Shown here: piece by piece, positions 43,977 to 53,050 of the stretch
Numbering within the stretch: position 1 is the stretch's first letter
Layout: every line of letters starts with the position of its first letter
Assembly: GCA_045863055.1 (NCBI GenBank)
Contig: BTUW01000001.1
Location: forward strand, 310,001-374,000
Reading direction: 5' to 3'
Length of the DNA: 64,000 nt
Source of the DNA: UTCHB3 sp008363265
GTDB taxonomy: Bacteria > Bacteroidota > Ignavibacteria > Ignavibacteriales > Ignavibacteriaceae
Made by a program: the position numbers and the translations under genes
Notes under the pieces: model-generated
Told to the model about the DNA's origin: nothing
The model's input: the letters and a program-made list of their open reading frames with translations, nothing else
Database searches by the model: none

Positions 43977-44489
43977 CTAATATCCGAACCAGTCATCGTT
44001 GTACGAATTGCCCCACGGGCTCGAGTACCGGGAGAAAGGGCTTCCGTAACCGTAGCCATTGTACATCCCGGCAGGAATGTTTCTGTACTGGATACGGATA
44101 ACCGTGTCATCCCATGGTTTGAAGTTGAGTTCCGCGCGACTAATATACAATCCGTTGATGTTGTCCTGGAAAGTCTTGCCAAGTGAATTGTAGGGAGAAT
44201 ACACTAATGAAGCATCGAGACGCAGATTCAGATTGTCAGAAAACTTGTAGAACATGCTGTTGGTATAAACTGTTGTAGCTATCCCGTGTTCGCCGAAAGC
44301 TGAATATGAAGCATCAAATGAATGACGCATGGAGAAATTCTCTGAATTGAAAAGTCCCGAAAGGAAATTGCCGCCTGATTCTTTTGCGAAGAGACCGTCT
44401 CTCACCTCGGGTTGGGTGAACGGGTCTTTCTTGAACTGGGCACTCACGCTTACGGCAATGATCATTGTCAGTAATAAGATCTTTCTCAT
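43977..44489 (-). CDS. Secreted beta-rich protein, probably outer-membrane associated
   Basis: 170 residues, signal peptide to about SVSAQ. The mature part alternates aromatic and polar residues as in a small beta barrel or outer-membrane-associated sheet (MRHSFDASYSAFGEHGI, LRLDASLVYSPYN). The last ~20 residues are Gly/Tyr/Ser/Pro rich. Family not recognised. Placed between panD and the LytR_C gene, 14-30 nt from both. Confidence 0.65.
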   Translation of the reverse strand: MRKILLLTMIIAVSVSAQFKKDPFTQPEVRDGLFAKESGGNFLSGLFNSENFSMRHSFDASYSAFGEHGIATTVYTNSMFYKFSDNLNLRLDASLVYSPYNSLGKTFQDNINGLYISRAELNFKPWDDTVIRIQYRNIPAGMYNGYGYGSPFSRYSSPWGNSYNDDWFGY

Positions 44490-44519
44490 ATCATTCTCCG
44501 GTGTTTCTCAGAATAATGT

Positions 44520-44876
44520 CTAAAACGTTTTTGTGATCTTGTTCGAATCGTCAACAATAACAACTTTTGGCTTGTAGTCTTTCAGCAGGGTGTCATCCAT
44601 AAGGGCGTAAGAGATCACGATGATCTTGTCGCCGACATATCCCAAGCGTGCAGCCGGTCCGTTAAGACAGATAATGCCGGAACCGCGTTCACCGGGTATG
44701 GTATATGTTTCAAGGCGGTTTCCGTTATTAACGTTTACCACCTGCACTTTTTCGTAAGGTAGAATATCAGCTGCATCAAGAAGGTCTGTATCAACCGTCA
44801 GGCTGCCTTCATAATAAAGTTCTGAAGCAGTTACCGTGGGTCTTTGGATCTTCGATTTACACATTTCTCTTAACAT
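44520..44876 (-). CDS. panD: Aspartate 1-decarboxylase
   Basis: 118 residues from the ATG at 44876, which aligns with the E. coli start and puts the self-processing site at Gly24-Ser25 (YYEGSLTVD). ERGSGIICLNGPAARL is conserved. Cleavage generates the pyruvoyl group; it makes beta-alanine for pantothenate. An in-frame start six residues earlier is less likely. Confidence 0.95.
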   Translation of the reverse strand: MLREMCKSKIQRPTVTASELYYEGSLTVDTDLLDAADILPYEKVQVVNVNNGNRLETYTIPGERGSGIICLNGPAARLGYVGDKIIVISYALMDDTLLKDYKPKVVIVDDSNKITKTF

Positions 44877-44951
44877 TAAGAGCAAATTCCTCAATAATAA
44901 TTATAAAAAACTTCTAAAGATACTAATATATTTTCAAAAAATTTAGTTCCG

Positions 44952-45878
44952 TTACAGTTCGGTGCTCACACCGATCCGGTGCAGGGCTCCGATCTCACCG
45001 TACGACGAAAAAGCATAGTCGAAGAAGTAGCGGTCGATCTTCACTCCAAGCCCGGCATTGAACCCTGCGAGTCCCGCGAAATCCCCAACCTTAAGCTCTT
45101 TTCTCTTCTTGTTGTCATATCCGAGACGGAGCGTTAAAACCTTGCTGAGATAGAACTCGGTACCAAAACTGAAATACTCGAAACGCTTAAGTAATTGTTC
45201 CTGATCTTCATTTAGACGGTGAAAATCGAGAAAAAGTTTTACCGGAAGGTGCTCAAGCCTTTTCGCGACACCAACACTGACATCGAAAGGAAGTTTTTCA
45301 CTCACACCGTTGTATGTTGAAAGTTGCCCGCCGATGCTGCTCATCGTCAGACCAACCGTCATCAACTGGGATGGAATGTAGTATTGAAGTCCCAGGTCAA
45401 ATGCCACACCCGAAGAACTGTATGAAGCTATCGAAGAATGGATAAGTTTCACGTTCGCGCCGTAATAGAAGTTATCCGCGAGAGTGTTCGAGTATCCTGC
45501 TGTTAAAGCCAGTTCGTTTACTCCGTAAGTTCCGCCTTTGTTCCCGAACTCATCAGCCTCAGTAAATGTACCGTAGTTGGCATACCTGACAGCCGCAGCA
45601 AATCTTCCGATCCCCTCAAAGTTCCTGGAATAAGCCACACCAAAAAAGTTGATGTCGAGCAGATGCTTTACAAAATTGGCTGAAAAAGGTGAACCCTCAA
45701 GCTGACCTATCGCGGCCGGATTGTAGTGAATCACGTTCACATCACCGGAACCGGCAGTAAAGCTTCCCGCGAGCGCGGCAGCCCTCGGGCTGATGTCGAC
45801 TCTCAGGAATTCATACGTGTTCTGGGCTTGCAGGGAAAGTGAGAAGATAGCTAATATTGAAAAGAGGAACCTTTTCAA
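44952..45878 (-). CDS. porQ: PorQ-family type IX secretion system protein
   Basis: 308 residues from TTG 45878. That start follows CCGGAG by 6 nt, gives a signal peptide (to about SLQAQ) and lies downstream of a TATATTTG promoter box; an ATG at 45905 would fall at the expected transcription start. Mature start NTYEFLRVDISPRAAALAG, then DVNVIHYNPAAIGQL, typical of PorV/PorQ outer-membrane barrels; no sorting domain. It fits with the T9SS-tagged proteins in the window. Confidence 0.88.
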   Translation of the reverse strand: MKRFLFSILAIFSLSLQAQNTYEFLRVDISPRAAALAGSFTAGSGDVNVIHYNPAAIGQLEGSPFSANFVKHLLDINFFGVAYSRNFEGIGRFAAAVRYANYGTFTEADEFGNKGGTYGVNELALTAGYSNTLADNFYYGANVKLIHSSIASYSSSGVAFDLGLQYYIPSQLMTVGLTMSSIGGQLSTYNGVSEKLPFDVSVGVAKRLEHLPVKLFLDFHRLNEDQEQLLKRFEYFSFGTEFYLSKVLTLRLGYDNKKRKELKVGDFAGLAGFNAGLGVKIDRYFFDYAFSSYGEIGALHRIGVSTEL

Positions 45879-45909
45879 ATGTTTCTCCGGATAATTGATA
45901 TACATTCCG

Positions 45910-45917
45910 CAAATATA
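45910..45917 (-). promoter_or_regulatory. Candidate -7 box TATATTTG upstream of porQ
   Basis: The minus strand reads TATATTTG, ending 31 nt before the TTG start at 45878. Supports that start over the upstream ATG at 45905. Confidence 0.55.
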
Positions 45918-46097
45918 AGAATTTCGTAAATCGATTTTACTCCAATAAAATTGCACTTTGCTTCCCTCCCGGGCGCATGACATGAAAAATAAATTGAAAT
46001 TCACACCACTGTTATTATTCAGAATTCTTTGAAATTTCCCTCAATCCTCTTAAATTAAACCTGATTTTTGAGATTATTGTATCCCCTTGAAAAAAAT

Positions 46098-47087
46098 ATG
46101 AAACCCGGCTCCCAGAAACTCTTCAGAACACTCATACTGGTCGTTTTCACCGGACTGCTCGCCATATCCCCCGCGCAGGAGAGCAATGGCCTTAAAAAAG
46201 TGGTTCTGGCCCTCCACTGGCAGCCTCAGGCACAGTTCGCCGGCTATTACATGGCTCTCACCAAGGGTATCTATAAGAAATATGGCCTCGATGTTTCGAT
46301 CAGACATACCGGATTCAAGGATAACGCCATCGACCTTCTCCGCACCGGTTCGGCTCATTTCATTACGAATTTCCTCTCAGGCTCTCTTGAAGAGTACGAG
46401 AAGGGACTCAACTTGAGACTGATCGCCCAAACTTCACGCAAATCTGCGCTCACGATCGCCGGATTGAAATCCCGTGGAATCAAACAGCTCTCCGACCTCA
46501 ACAACAAGAAGATCGCCATATGGCAGGCAGGCTTCAGGGAACTCCCCCAGGCATTCCTTACGAAGTATGGCCTGAACTCACAGTTCGTGCCGGTGAGATC
46601 GACCGTGAATCTGTTTCTCATGGGTGGTGTTGATGCACAGGTGGTTATGGACTACAACGAGCTGAACAGCATTATTTTTTCAGGAGTCAAGGAGGAAGAC
46701 CTGACCCTCTTCCGGATAGCAGAGTATGGCCTTAACGTCCCGGAAGACGGTATTTACTGCAGTGCTTCCTTCCTCGAAAAAAACAAGGGACTTGCTGAAA
46801 AATTTGTAAAGGCCACGATGGAAGGGTGGATCGAGGCTTTCAATAACAAGGAAGAGACGGTTGAATTCTGTGTTGACCTTAAAAGAAAGAACGGACTTCA
46901 GGCAAACCGCGCCCACCAGATGCGGATGCTCAAAACAATGGAAGCGGTTATACAACCAAGGAACAATACACTGAACACCTACCTCGATCCGGGAATGTTC
47001 AACCTCGCGATCCAGGTTCTCAAAGATGCTGGCAGGATCGAAGGGAACATTAAGTATTACAACTTCTATGTGCAGGTGGTAAAATGA
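46098..47087 (+). CDS. NMT1/THI5-like periplasmic substrate-binding protein
   Basis: 329 residues from ATG 46098, chosen to give a clean signal peptide (to about ISPAQ). NMT1-type core: VVLALHWQPQAQFAGYYMA, YKKYGLDVSI, MGGVDAQVVMDYNEL, ENGL-like LNVPEDGIYCSASFLEKN. Such proteins bind pyrimidine precursors, aliphatic sulfonates or related small ligands for ABC import. No ABC permease or ATPase is adjacent; instead the gene overlaps the receptor gene by 4 nt (ATGA). Inference: ligand-binding partner of that receptor. Confidence 0.82.
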   Translation: MKPGSQKLFRTLILVVFTGLLAISPAQESNGLKKVVLALHWQPQAQFAGYYMALTKGIYKKYGLDVSIRHTGFKDNAIDLLRTGSAHFITNFLSGSLEEYEKGLNLRLIAQTSRKSALTIAGLKSRGIKQLSDLNNKKIAIWQAGFRELPQAFLTKYGLNSQFVPVRSTVNLFLMGGVDAQVVMDYNELNSIIFSGVKEEDLTLFRIAEYGLNVPEDGIYCSASFLEKNKGLAEKFVKATMEGWIEAFNNKEETVEFCVDLKRKNGLQANRAHQMRMLKTMEAVIQPRNNTLNTYLDPGMFNLAIQVLKDAGRIEGNIKYYNFYVQVVK

Positions 47088-49120
47088 TCAGAAGATTCTC
47101 TGAACTCCCCCTGAATAAAAGGCTCTCCGGCTACATCATGCTTATCGCGCTGGGAATCCTGCTCGCAGTGTATCTCACGAACTATTTTGTATCCAAATCG
47201 ATCATACTCGACGGTATCGAGGATGACTCCCGCAACCTGGCGGAAGCCAAAGTGAATACAATGGAGACATTCATGACAGGGGTTGAGAAGATCCCTGAAG
47301 CGATCTCCAGTCTCGTTAAAAATTACCCCTACGACTCTGCGAGGGTGGCCACCGTCGTCAGGGAACTCCTCCGGAAGAACCCGGGAATATTCGGCATGTG
47401 CATCGCTTATGAACCGGTTTTCAGACCCGATTCCACTCCTTTTGCACCCTACTTCTACCGTGACAAGGATATGATCTCATATACTGATCTTGCCAAGGAT
47501 GAATACCGCTATGAGCACTGGGACTGGTACCAGATCCCCTACACGATCCGCAAGTCGCTTTGGTCCGAACCATATTACGACAAGGGCGGCGGCGAGAATT
47601 TGATGATCACTTACTCGGTGCCGATCATCGACTCAACTTCAGGCCGCGTTTTCGGAATTGTCACCGCTGACGTTGATCTTAAACTGCTGCGTGACATCGT
47701 TTCACAGATCCGGATAAAGGAGAACGGCTTCGCTTTCGCGATCAGCCGCTTCGGTACTTTTATTTCTCACCGTAACAGCGACTATATTTTGAATGAGACG
47801 ATATTCTCACTCGCGGAGTCGAAGGATGATGATGAACTCGAGCTGCTCGGGCAGAAGATGACCGGCGGTGAAAGCGGTTTTCAGGCTGTTGTCGACCCCT
47901 CTTCAGGTGAGGATCACCGCCTCTATTTTATCCCCCTAAAATCGGCAGGATGGTCGGTCGGAATTATGATCCCTGAAACCGATCTTTTTTCCGGGCTTTA
48001 TTTCCTGAGCAACATGATCCTGCTGGTCGGGTTTATCGGTGCATCCATCCTCGCGGTATTCATCTATTTTGTTATAGAAAAAACCACAAAACCTGTTTCC
48101 ACCATCTCTGATGTGGTGGCACTCGTGGCCAACGGCAATCTAAAGGCCGCCGCAGCCAAACTCCAGCATGAGACTGCAAACCACAAGGACGTGGATAATG
48201 AATCCGCTTCTTCACATGATGAAATAATCAAATTGTGGCACTACATCAGGAAAATGATTCTTGATCTGAGCGGTCTCTCAATAAGAATAAAGTCTGCGGG
48301 CAACTACCTTCATTCTTCTGCCGGAACGCTTTCAGACGCGGCAGCATTTCTGAACAATACATTCACGGAGCAGGATACCGCCAACAAGAATGTAAGACAC
48401 TATGGCGCCGAGATCGACCGGATAACCGTCTCCCTGGTCGAGAGTACCGAGAGACTCACCAACTCGGTTGAAGACACTGGCAACCTCATTATGGATGGAC
48501 AGACGAACATCGGTAATATTGGCAATTCGATCATCGAGATCAGCAGGTCGACAGGCTCGATCGTGCAAAAACTAAACAATATCAACAAACGTACGGCCAA
48601 CATCTCCCGTGTGATCACGACGATCTCAAACATAGCCGACCGCACAAACCTTATCTCTCTAAACGCCGCGATCGAAGCCGAAAAAGCTGGTGACGCGGGA
48701 GCTGGATTCAAGGTGATCGCTGATGAAATAAAACGCCTCTCGGAGAATACATTTAACTCCCTCAACGAGATCGAGGAAATAATACAGGATGTGAAAGTTT
48801 CTGTTACAGACGGGGTGGATTCGGTTTCAAGGTATCATGAAAGGTCCCTCTCAGGCTTTAATGACATCCAGACGATGATCAACGATCTTAACGTGATACT
48901 TGAGAAGAACAAGGAACTGATACCGCAGTTCGAGCTTTTCAGGAACGCGATGCGCACGGCTCAGGAAAGTGTGGCCGCGATCAATGGCAACCTTATGGCA
49001 GTTGAAAAACTGAGTCAGGAAACGAAAACCGCGATCGGCAATCTGATCGAGGTTTCGGAGACAGTGAACGACGCCGTAACCTCACTCGAAGGTGAAGTTA
49101 ACAAATTGATCACTGATTAG
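47084..49120 (+). CDS. Methyl-accepting chemotaxis-type receptor with dCache sensor
   Basis: 678 residues. Membrane helix at ~14-34, a periplasmic dCache domain (~40-310; HWDWYQIPYTIRKSLWSEPY, MITYSVPIID), second helix at ~310-332, a HAMP-like region, and a long coiled coil containing the signalling hairpin ADRTNLISLNAAIEAEKAGD. No clear methylation pentapeptide was identified. It may signal to chemotaxis or another output; no che gene is in the window. Coupled to the upstream binding protein gene. Its end overlaps the convergent K+ channel gene by 11 nt. Confidence 0.88.
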   Translation: MIRRFSELPLNKRLSGYIMLIALGILLAVYLTNYFVSKSIILDGIEDDSRNLAEAKVNTMETFMTGVEKIPEAISSLVKNYPYDSARVATVVRELLRKNPGIFGMCIAYEPVFRPDSTPFAPYFYRDKDMISYTDLAKDEYRYEHWDWYQIPYTIRKSLWSEPYYDKGGGENLMITYSVPIIDSTSGRVFGIVTADVDLKLLRDIVSQIRIKENGFAFAISRFGTFISHRNSDYILNETIFSLAESKDDDELELLGQKMTGGESGFQAVVDPSSGEDHRLYFIPLKSAGWSVGIMIPETDLFSGLYFLSNMILLVGFIGASILAVFIYFVIEKTTKPVSTISDVVALVANGNLKAAAAKLQHETANHKDVDNESASSHDEIIKLWHYIRKMILDLSGLSIRIKSAGNYLHSSAGTLSDAAAFLNNTFTEQDTANKNVRHYGAEIDRITVSLVESTERLTNSVEDTGNLIMDGQTNIGNIGNSIIEISRSTGSIVQKLNNINKRTANISRVITTISNIADRTNLISLNAAIEAEKAGDAGAGFKVIADEIKRLSENTFNSLNEIEEIIQDVKVSVTDGVDSVSRYHERSLSGFNDIQTMINDLNVILEKNKELIPQFELFRNAMRTAQESVAAINGNLMAVEKLSQETKTAIGNLIEVSETVNDAVTSLEGEVNKLITD

Positions 49121-50381
49121 TTGACGATTTTCTTTCTTTGGCTTTCTGCTCGATTATCGCCGCCACACCGGGATATTTAAGCAGCACAGAGTTGAATGCA
49201 TACTTGTCGAGGGAGTAGGTCTCGGAATAGGTTAACGACCTTATAGTTGCGTTCCGTTGCGTCTGCTCAAAAAGTGCCATCTCGCCGAAAAAATCCCCCG
49301 GTTTCAGTGTCGCGATCTTACCGTCCTTTTGTCTGATAACCTCAAGCTCACCCGACAGCAGAAAATACATCTTGTCTCCCTCCTCCCCTTCCTCAAATAT
49401 GGTGTCGTTGGGGATGAATATCTCGGTTTCAAGCTCAGTCGCAATATCTTTTATCAGATTCTCCGGTGACTCGGTCAGCGCGGGGATCATCCTTATAACC
49501 TCTTGCTTAAGACTTACCTGCACATCATGCTTCAGTGAGGCCGGAAGTGTGGCCAAGAGAGCCTGTTCATCGCTACCCGAGTAGCTGCGTGAGTAAATAT
49601 AGTCGTAATAGTCCCTGATCCTTTTCTGCAGTTCCGGCGGCAGGCCCCTGTTGCTTACGATCGTTTTCAGGCGTTCCATGTTATCGTGGTAGAACTGCTC
49701 AACGGAGTCCCGCTTCGAAAGAATGCTCGCCACGTTACCGATCAGCCAGCCGTAAATACCCACCCCGAACATCATCACCACCATCGAGTAGATCATCTGT
49801 CCGCGGGTTTCTGCAGTATAGTCACCAAATCCCACTGTTGTGAGTGTTTGTATCGTCCAATACAATGCCTCGATGTAGAGAGTGGCTCCGTCGATGTCCC
49901 GGCGCGGGGGTTCAAGAAGAATCCATCCGCAGGCAAGCCAGTGAGCTGCGAGAGTCATCCAAAAAAGAAAGAAAACTATATAGAGGGTGTCGTTGCGTCT
50001 GAGGTCGCGGTGCCGCCATATCGCTTGATACTGAGAGAGTCTTAAGAGCTTGAGTATGCGGAGCAGGATGAAAGCGTGCAGTCCGAGAAGTTCATAAGGT
50101 ATCACTGCAAGAATATCGACTGCAAGCCACCTCCTCTTGCTACCGATCCCCATTTCCCTCGAAAGTGTGCCGATCTCTCCCTTCTCAGTCCGGTATATCT
50201 GATAATTCGCGATCAGGTCCCAGCCGTTGATCAGCAGACTCGCGAACATAAGTACCAGCGATATCCTGCTGTCAAAATTACCAACCACCATCAGTGGGTA
50301 ATAGACAGATGTGACAATGGCGAGGAGCGATACCAGGATCATTCTCAGAACGGTAACGGGATATGAGGCAGGTCCAAACAT
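49110..50381 (-). CDS. Cyclic-nucleotide-gated-like six-TM K+ channel
   Basis: 423 residues. S1-S6 layout; the S4-like helix (~105-117, LLRILKLLRLSQ) has few basic residues. Pore filter T181-TVGFGD in WTIQTLTTVGFGDYTAE. A C-linker follows, then a cNMP-binding domain (~305-415) with GDFFGEMALFEQTQRNATIR; the Arg-x-Ala-Thr form of the phosphate-binding cassette is intact. Expected to conduct K+ and be modulated by cAMP or cGMP. It starts 9 nt after ruvX, in the rel operon. Confidence 0.9.
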   Translation of the reverse strand: MFGPASYPVTVLRMILVSLLAIVTSVYYPLMVVGNFDSRISLVLMFASLLINGWDLIANYQIYRTEKGEIGTLSREMGIGSKRRWLAVDILAVIPYELLGLHAFILLRILKLLRLSQYQAIWRHRDLRRNDTLYIVFFLFWMTLAAHWLACGWILLEPPRRDIDGATLYIEALYWTIQTLTTVGFGDYTAETRGQMIYSMVVMMFGVGIYGWLIGNVASILSKRDSVEQFYHDNMERLKTIVSNRGLPPELQKRIRDYYDYIYSRSYSGSDEQALLATLPASLKHDVQVSLKQEVIRMIPALTESPENLIKDIATELETEIFIPNDTIFEEGEEGDKMYFLLSGELEVIRQKDGKIATLKPGDFFGEMALFEQTQRNATIRSLTYSETYSLDKYAFNSVLLKYPGVAAIIEQKAKERKSSTNQ

Positions 50382-50390
50382 TTTGTTGCC

Positions 50391-50804
50391 TTACGAATTG
50401 AGGAATTCTTCGAGTAAAACCGCCGCGGCAAATTTATCAACGAGACCCTTGTCGCGCCGCTTCGATTTTTTTGCCACGGAACTTATTATTCTTTCGCTTG
50501 CAATCGATGAAGAGTATCTTTCATCAACAAGTTCTACATCAACCCCGCTGCGGCCACGTAACGATGCCGCAAACTTTTCTATCACGTCGGAGAGTACCGT
50601 CTTGCTGCCGTCACCGTTGAGGGGATAACCGACGAGAACCTTGTCAACATTCTTCTCATTGATCAGTGTCAGAATCTTTTCAACGAGGTCTCCCCTGTTC
50701 TCCCAGGTGTCAAAAGGGATCGCGAGGATCTTCATCGGATCCGAGAGCGCCAATCCGATCCTCTTTGTTCCGTAATCGATCGCGAGCACCCTCGTTCCCT
50801 CCAC
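50391..50804 (-). CDS. ruvX: Holliday junction resolvase-like YqgF/RuvX
   Basis: 137 residues, GTG start overlapping the rel stop by one base (TAGTG). RNase H-like fold: Asp10 in AIDYGTKRIG, VGYPLNGDGS and the VDERYSS strand. Known to act in 16S rRNA 5'-end processing or as a Holliday junction resolvase. Confidence 0.93.
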   Translation of the reverse strand: MEGTRVLAIDYGTKRIGLALSDPMKILAIPFDTWENRGDLVEKILTLINEKNVDKVLVGYPLNGDGSKTVLSDVIEKFAASLRGRSGVDVELVDERYSSSIASERIISSVAKKSKRRDKGLVDKFAAAVLLEEFLNS

Positions 50805-52969
50805 TATTTTGCCTCGCTCATCCGGGCCACCGAGTAAACCCCTTTTATCTTTTTCAGACGTTCCATTATCCTTGAAAGGTGATCAAGGTTCTGAACGTAG
50901 AGGGTTACCTGTCCTTCAAAGAAAGAATCATTGGCCTCAAGACTGATCGATTTTATCGAAGTGTTGTTGTAGCTCACTATTGTGTTGGCAATATCCTTCA
51001 GCATTCCGGTCGAGTCATCACCACGTATGATCAATCCCGCGAGGAATGATGAATTCTCAACATCAGGCCACCTGATCGAGACCACTTTCTCCGGCTCAAC
51101 TTTCGATTTTTCTATCAGGTTTCTGCAGGTTTTTCTGTGTATCCTTATCCCCTCTCCTGTGGTGATAAAGCCCGCCACGTCATCTCCGGGGATCGGGTTG
51201 CAGCACTTCGAGTAAGAAAGCATCATCTTGATGTCTTCACCGTCAACCACTAGCTCCCCGCCGGTACCACGGGCATAACGGGCGAAATCCTCGAACTGGA
51301 TGTTCGGTGAGCCGATTACTTTTGATTCTTTTTCCTTCGGTTCCTCAAGAAGTGTATCAACGCTCAGTGTTCCCTGCCCGAGCATCTTGTACATCTGCCG
51401 TGTGTGATGCAGTTTGTTCCGTTGGAGAATCTTGGCCATTTCAGCCTCACCAAGTGTGAGTTTCAGCTTTTTAAGCCGCTTCTCCCAAAGCTCCCGCCCG
51501 GTATCAATAAATTTTTCTTCCTCCTTGTTCAGCCACTTCCTGATCTCCGACTTGGCCTTCTGCGTCTGCACGAATTTCAGCCAGTTCTTGTTCGGATGCT
51601 GATTTTTCGAGGTGATGATCTCAACCTGATCGCCACGGTTCAGAACGAAATCGAGTGGAACTATCTTCTTGTTCACCTTCGCACCGATGCAGTGATGTCC
51701 GATGTTCGAGTGGATCGCGAACGCGAAATCAACAGGGGTTGACTTAACAGGCAACCTCTTCAGATCACCCTTGGGTGTCATCACGAATATCTCATTTTCG
51801 TAGAGGTTGAGCTTGAAGTTCTCAATGATGTTTTTCTTAAGATCTTCACTGCCCGAGCTTTCCACCATTTCCCTGATCCACTGAACATAGTCTTCGGTGT
51901 TTCTGTCCTTGGTGATGTTCCCTTCCTTGTATTTCCAGTGCGCGGCAACTCCCCTCTCGGCAATCTCATTCATCTTCTGGTTCCGGATCTGAACCTCAAC
52001 GACCCTGCCTTCAGGGCCGATCAGAGCAGTGTGGATCGACTGATAATTGTTCACCTTCGGAATTGCAATGTAATCCTTGAACCTGTCTGGCACGGGGATG
52101 TAAAGCGCGTTGATTATACCGAAAACAGTGTAGCAGTCGAATGGATTATCTGATTCGAGAATGAGTCTGACCGCGAAAAGATCGAATATCTCTTCAAAAG
52201 GCTTGTTCTGTTTTATCATCTTGCGGTAGATGCTGTAAAGGTGCTTCGGCCGGCTGGTTACTTCGTAGACGAAATTCTTCTCCTTCAGGGCCGCGTCAAT
52301 CGGCTCACGGAAGCGGCGGAGGTACTCTTCCCTCTCATCACGCTTAAGGTTCAGCTTCTTTCTGATATCGTCGTAAGCGTTCCTGTTAAGTTCCTTGAAA
52401 GCAAGGTCTTCCAGTTCCCACTTGATCTTCCCTAAACCGAATCTGTGGGCAAGAGGAGCATAAATCTCGAGGGTTTCTGTGGCGATCCTCTTCCTCTTGT
52501 CGGGCTGAAGGAACTCAAGAGTGCGCATGTTATGGAGGCGGTCTGCGAACTTTACAATGATAACCCTGATATCTTTCATGATCGACATCAGCAGTTTTCT
52601 GTAATTCTCAGCCTGGTTTATCTCGGCCGCCCTGAAGAGCTCCTTGATCTTGGTGAGACCGTCAACGATCACGGCAACATCTTCACCGAAGTTCCGTTTT
52701 ATCGTGTCATAGGTGTACTCTTCATTGTCTTCAACAACATCATGAAGGAGACCGCATGCAATGGAAACATCGTCGAAAGGAATTTCTTCTATAAGAATGC
52801 GGGCTACGGCAAGCGGATGCGAGAAGTAGGGCTCATCCGAAGCCCTTTTATCATTCTGATGTGCGATCGCCGCAAATTCATAAGCTTTTTTGATGAGCTT
52901 AAGATCACTTCCGGGAATTCGCTCCTCACAGAGGCGCAACAATTCAGTTAATCTTTTATCTTCGCTCAA
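50804..52969 (-). CDS. rel: Bifunctional (p)ppGpp synthetase/hydrolase
   Basis: 721 residues: HD hydrolase domain with intact His51, His76-Asp77 and Glu80-Asp81 (LLHDVVEDN), synthetase domain RFKDYIAIPKVNNYQSIHT with RFKD, typical of bifunctional Rel/SpoT rather than the acidic motif of monofunctional RelA; TGS (IFVMTPKGDLKRLPVKSTPV) and C-terminal ACT follow. Controls the stringent response. First gene of a rel-ruvX-channel run. Confidence 0.95.
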   Translation of the reverse strand: MSEDKRLTELLRLCEERIPGSDLKLIKKAYEFAAIAHQNDKRASDEPYFSHPLAVARILIEEIPFDDVSIACGLLHDVVEDNEEYTYDTIKRNFGEDVAVIVDGLTKIKELFRAAEINQAENYRKLLMSIMKDIRVIIVKFADRLHNMRTLEFLQPDKRKRIATETLEIYAPLAHRFGLGKIKWELEDLAFKELNRNAYDDIRKKLNLKRDEREEYLRRFREPIDAALKEKNFVYEVTSRPKHLYSIYRKMIKQNKPFEEIFDLFAVRLILESDNPFDCYTVFGIINALYIPVPDRFKDYIAIPKVNNYQSIHTALIGPEGRVVEVQIRNQKMNEIAERGVAAHWKYKEGNITKDRNTEDYVQWIREMVESSGSEDLKKNIIENFKLNLYENEIFVMTPKGDLKRLPVKSTPVDFAFAIHSNIGHHCIGAKVNKKIVPLDFVLNRGDQVEIITSKNQHPNKNWLKFVQTQKAKSEIRKWLNKEEEKFIDTGRELWEKRLKKLKLTLGEAEMAKILQRNKLHHTRQMYKMLGQGTLSVDTLLEEPKEKESKVIGSPNIQFEDFARYARGTGGELVVDGEDIKMMLSYSKCCNPIPGDDVAGFITTGEGIRIHRKTCRNLIEKSKVEPEKVVSIRWPDVENSSFLAGLIIRGDDSTGMLKDIANTIVSYNNTSIKSISLEANDSFFEGQVTLYVQNLDHLSRIMERLKKIKGVYSVARMSEAK

Positions 52970-53050
52970 TTGGGGGTATTACTCCTGATATACAAAATTC
53001 TAAAGAGCAAAATAAAAAGAAAAATGCTTTCTTATAAAGGAAATATCGGT

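Noticed and set aside
45879..46004. Longer PorQ start at ATG 45905 or upstream
   Set aside because: It lies at or upstream of the expected transcription start and would bury the signal peptide; TTG 45878 has a good ribosome site.
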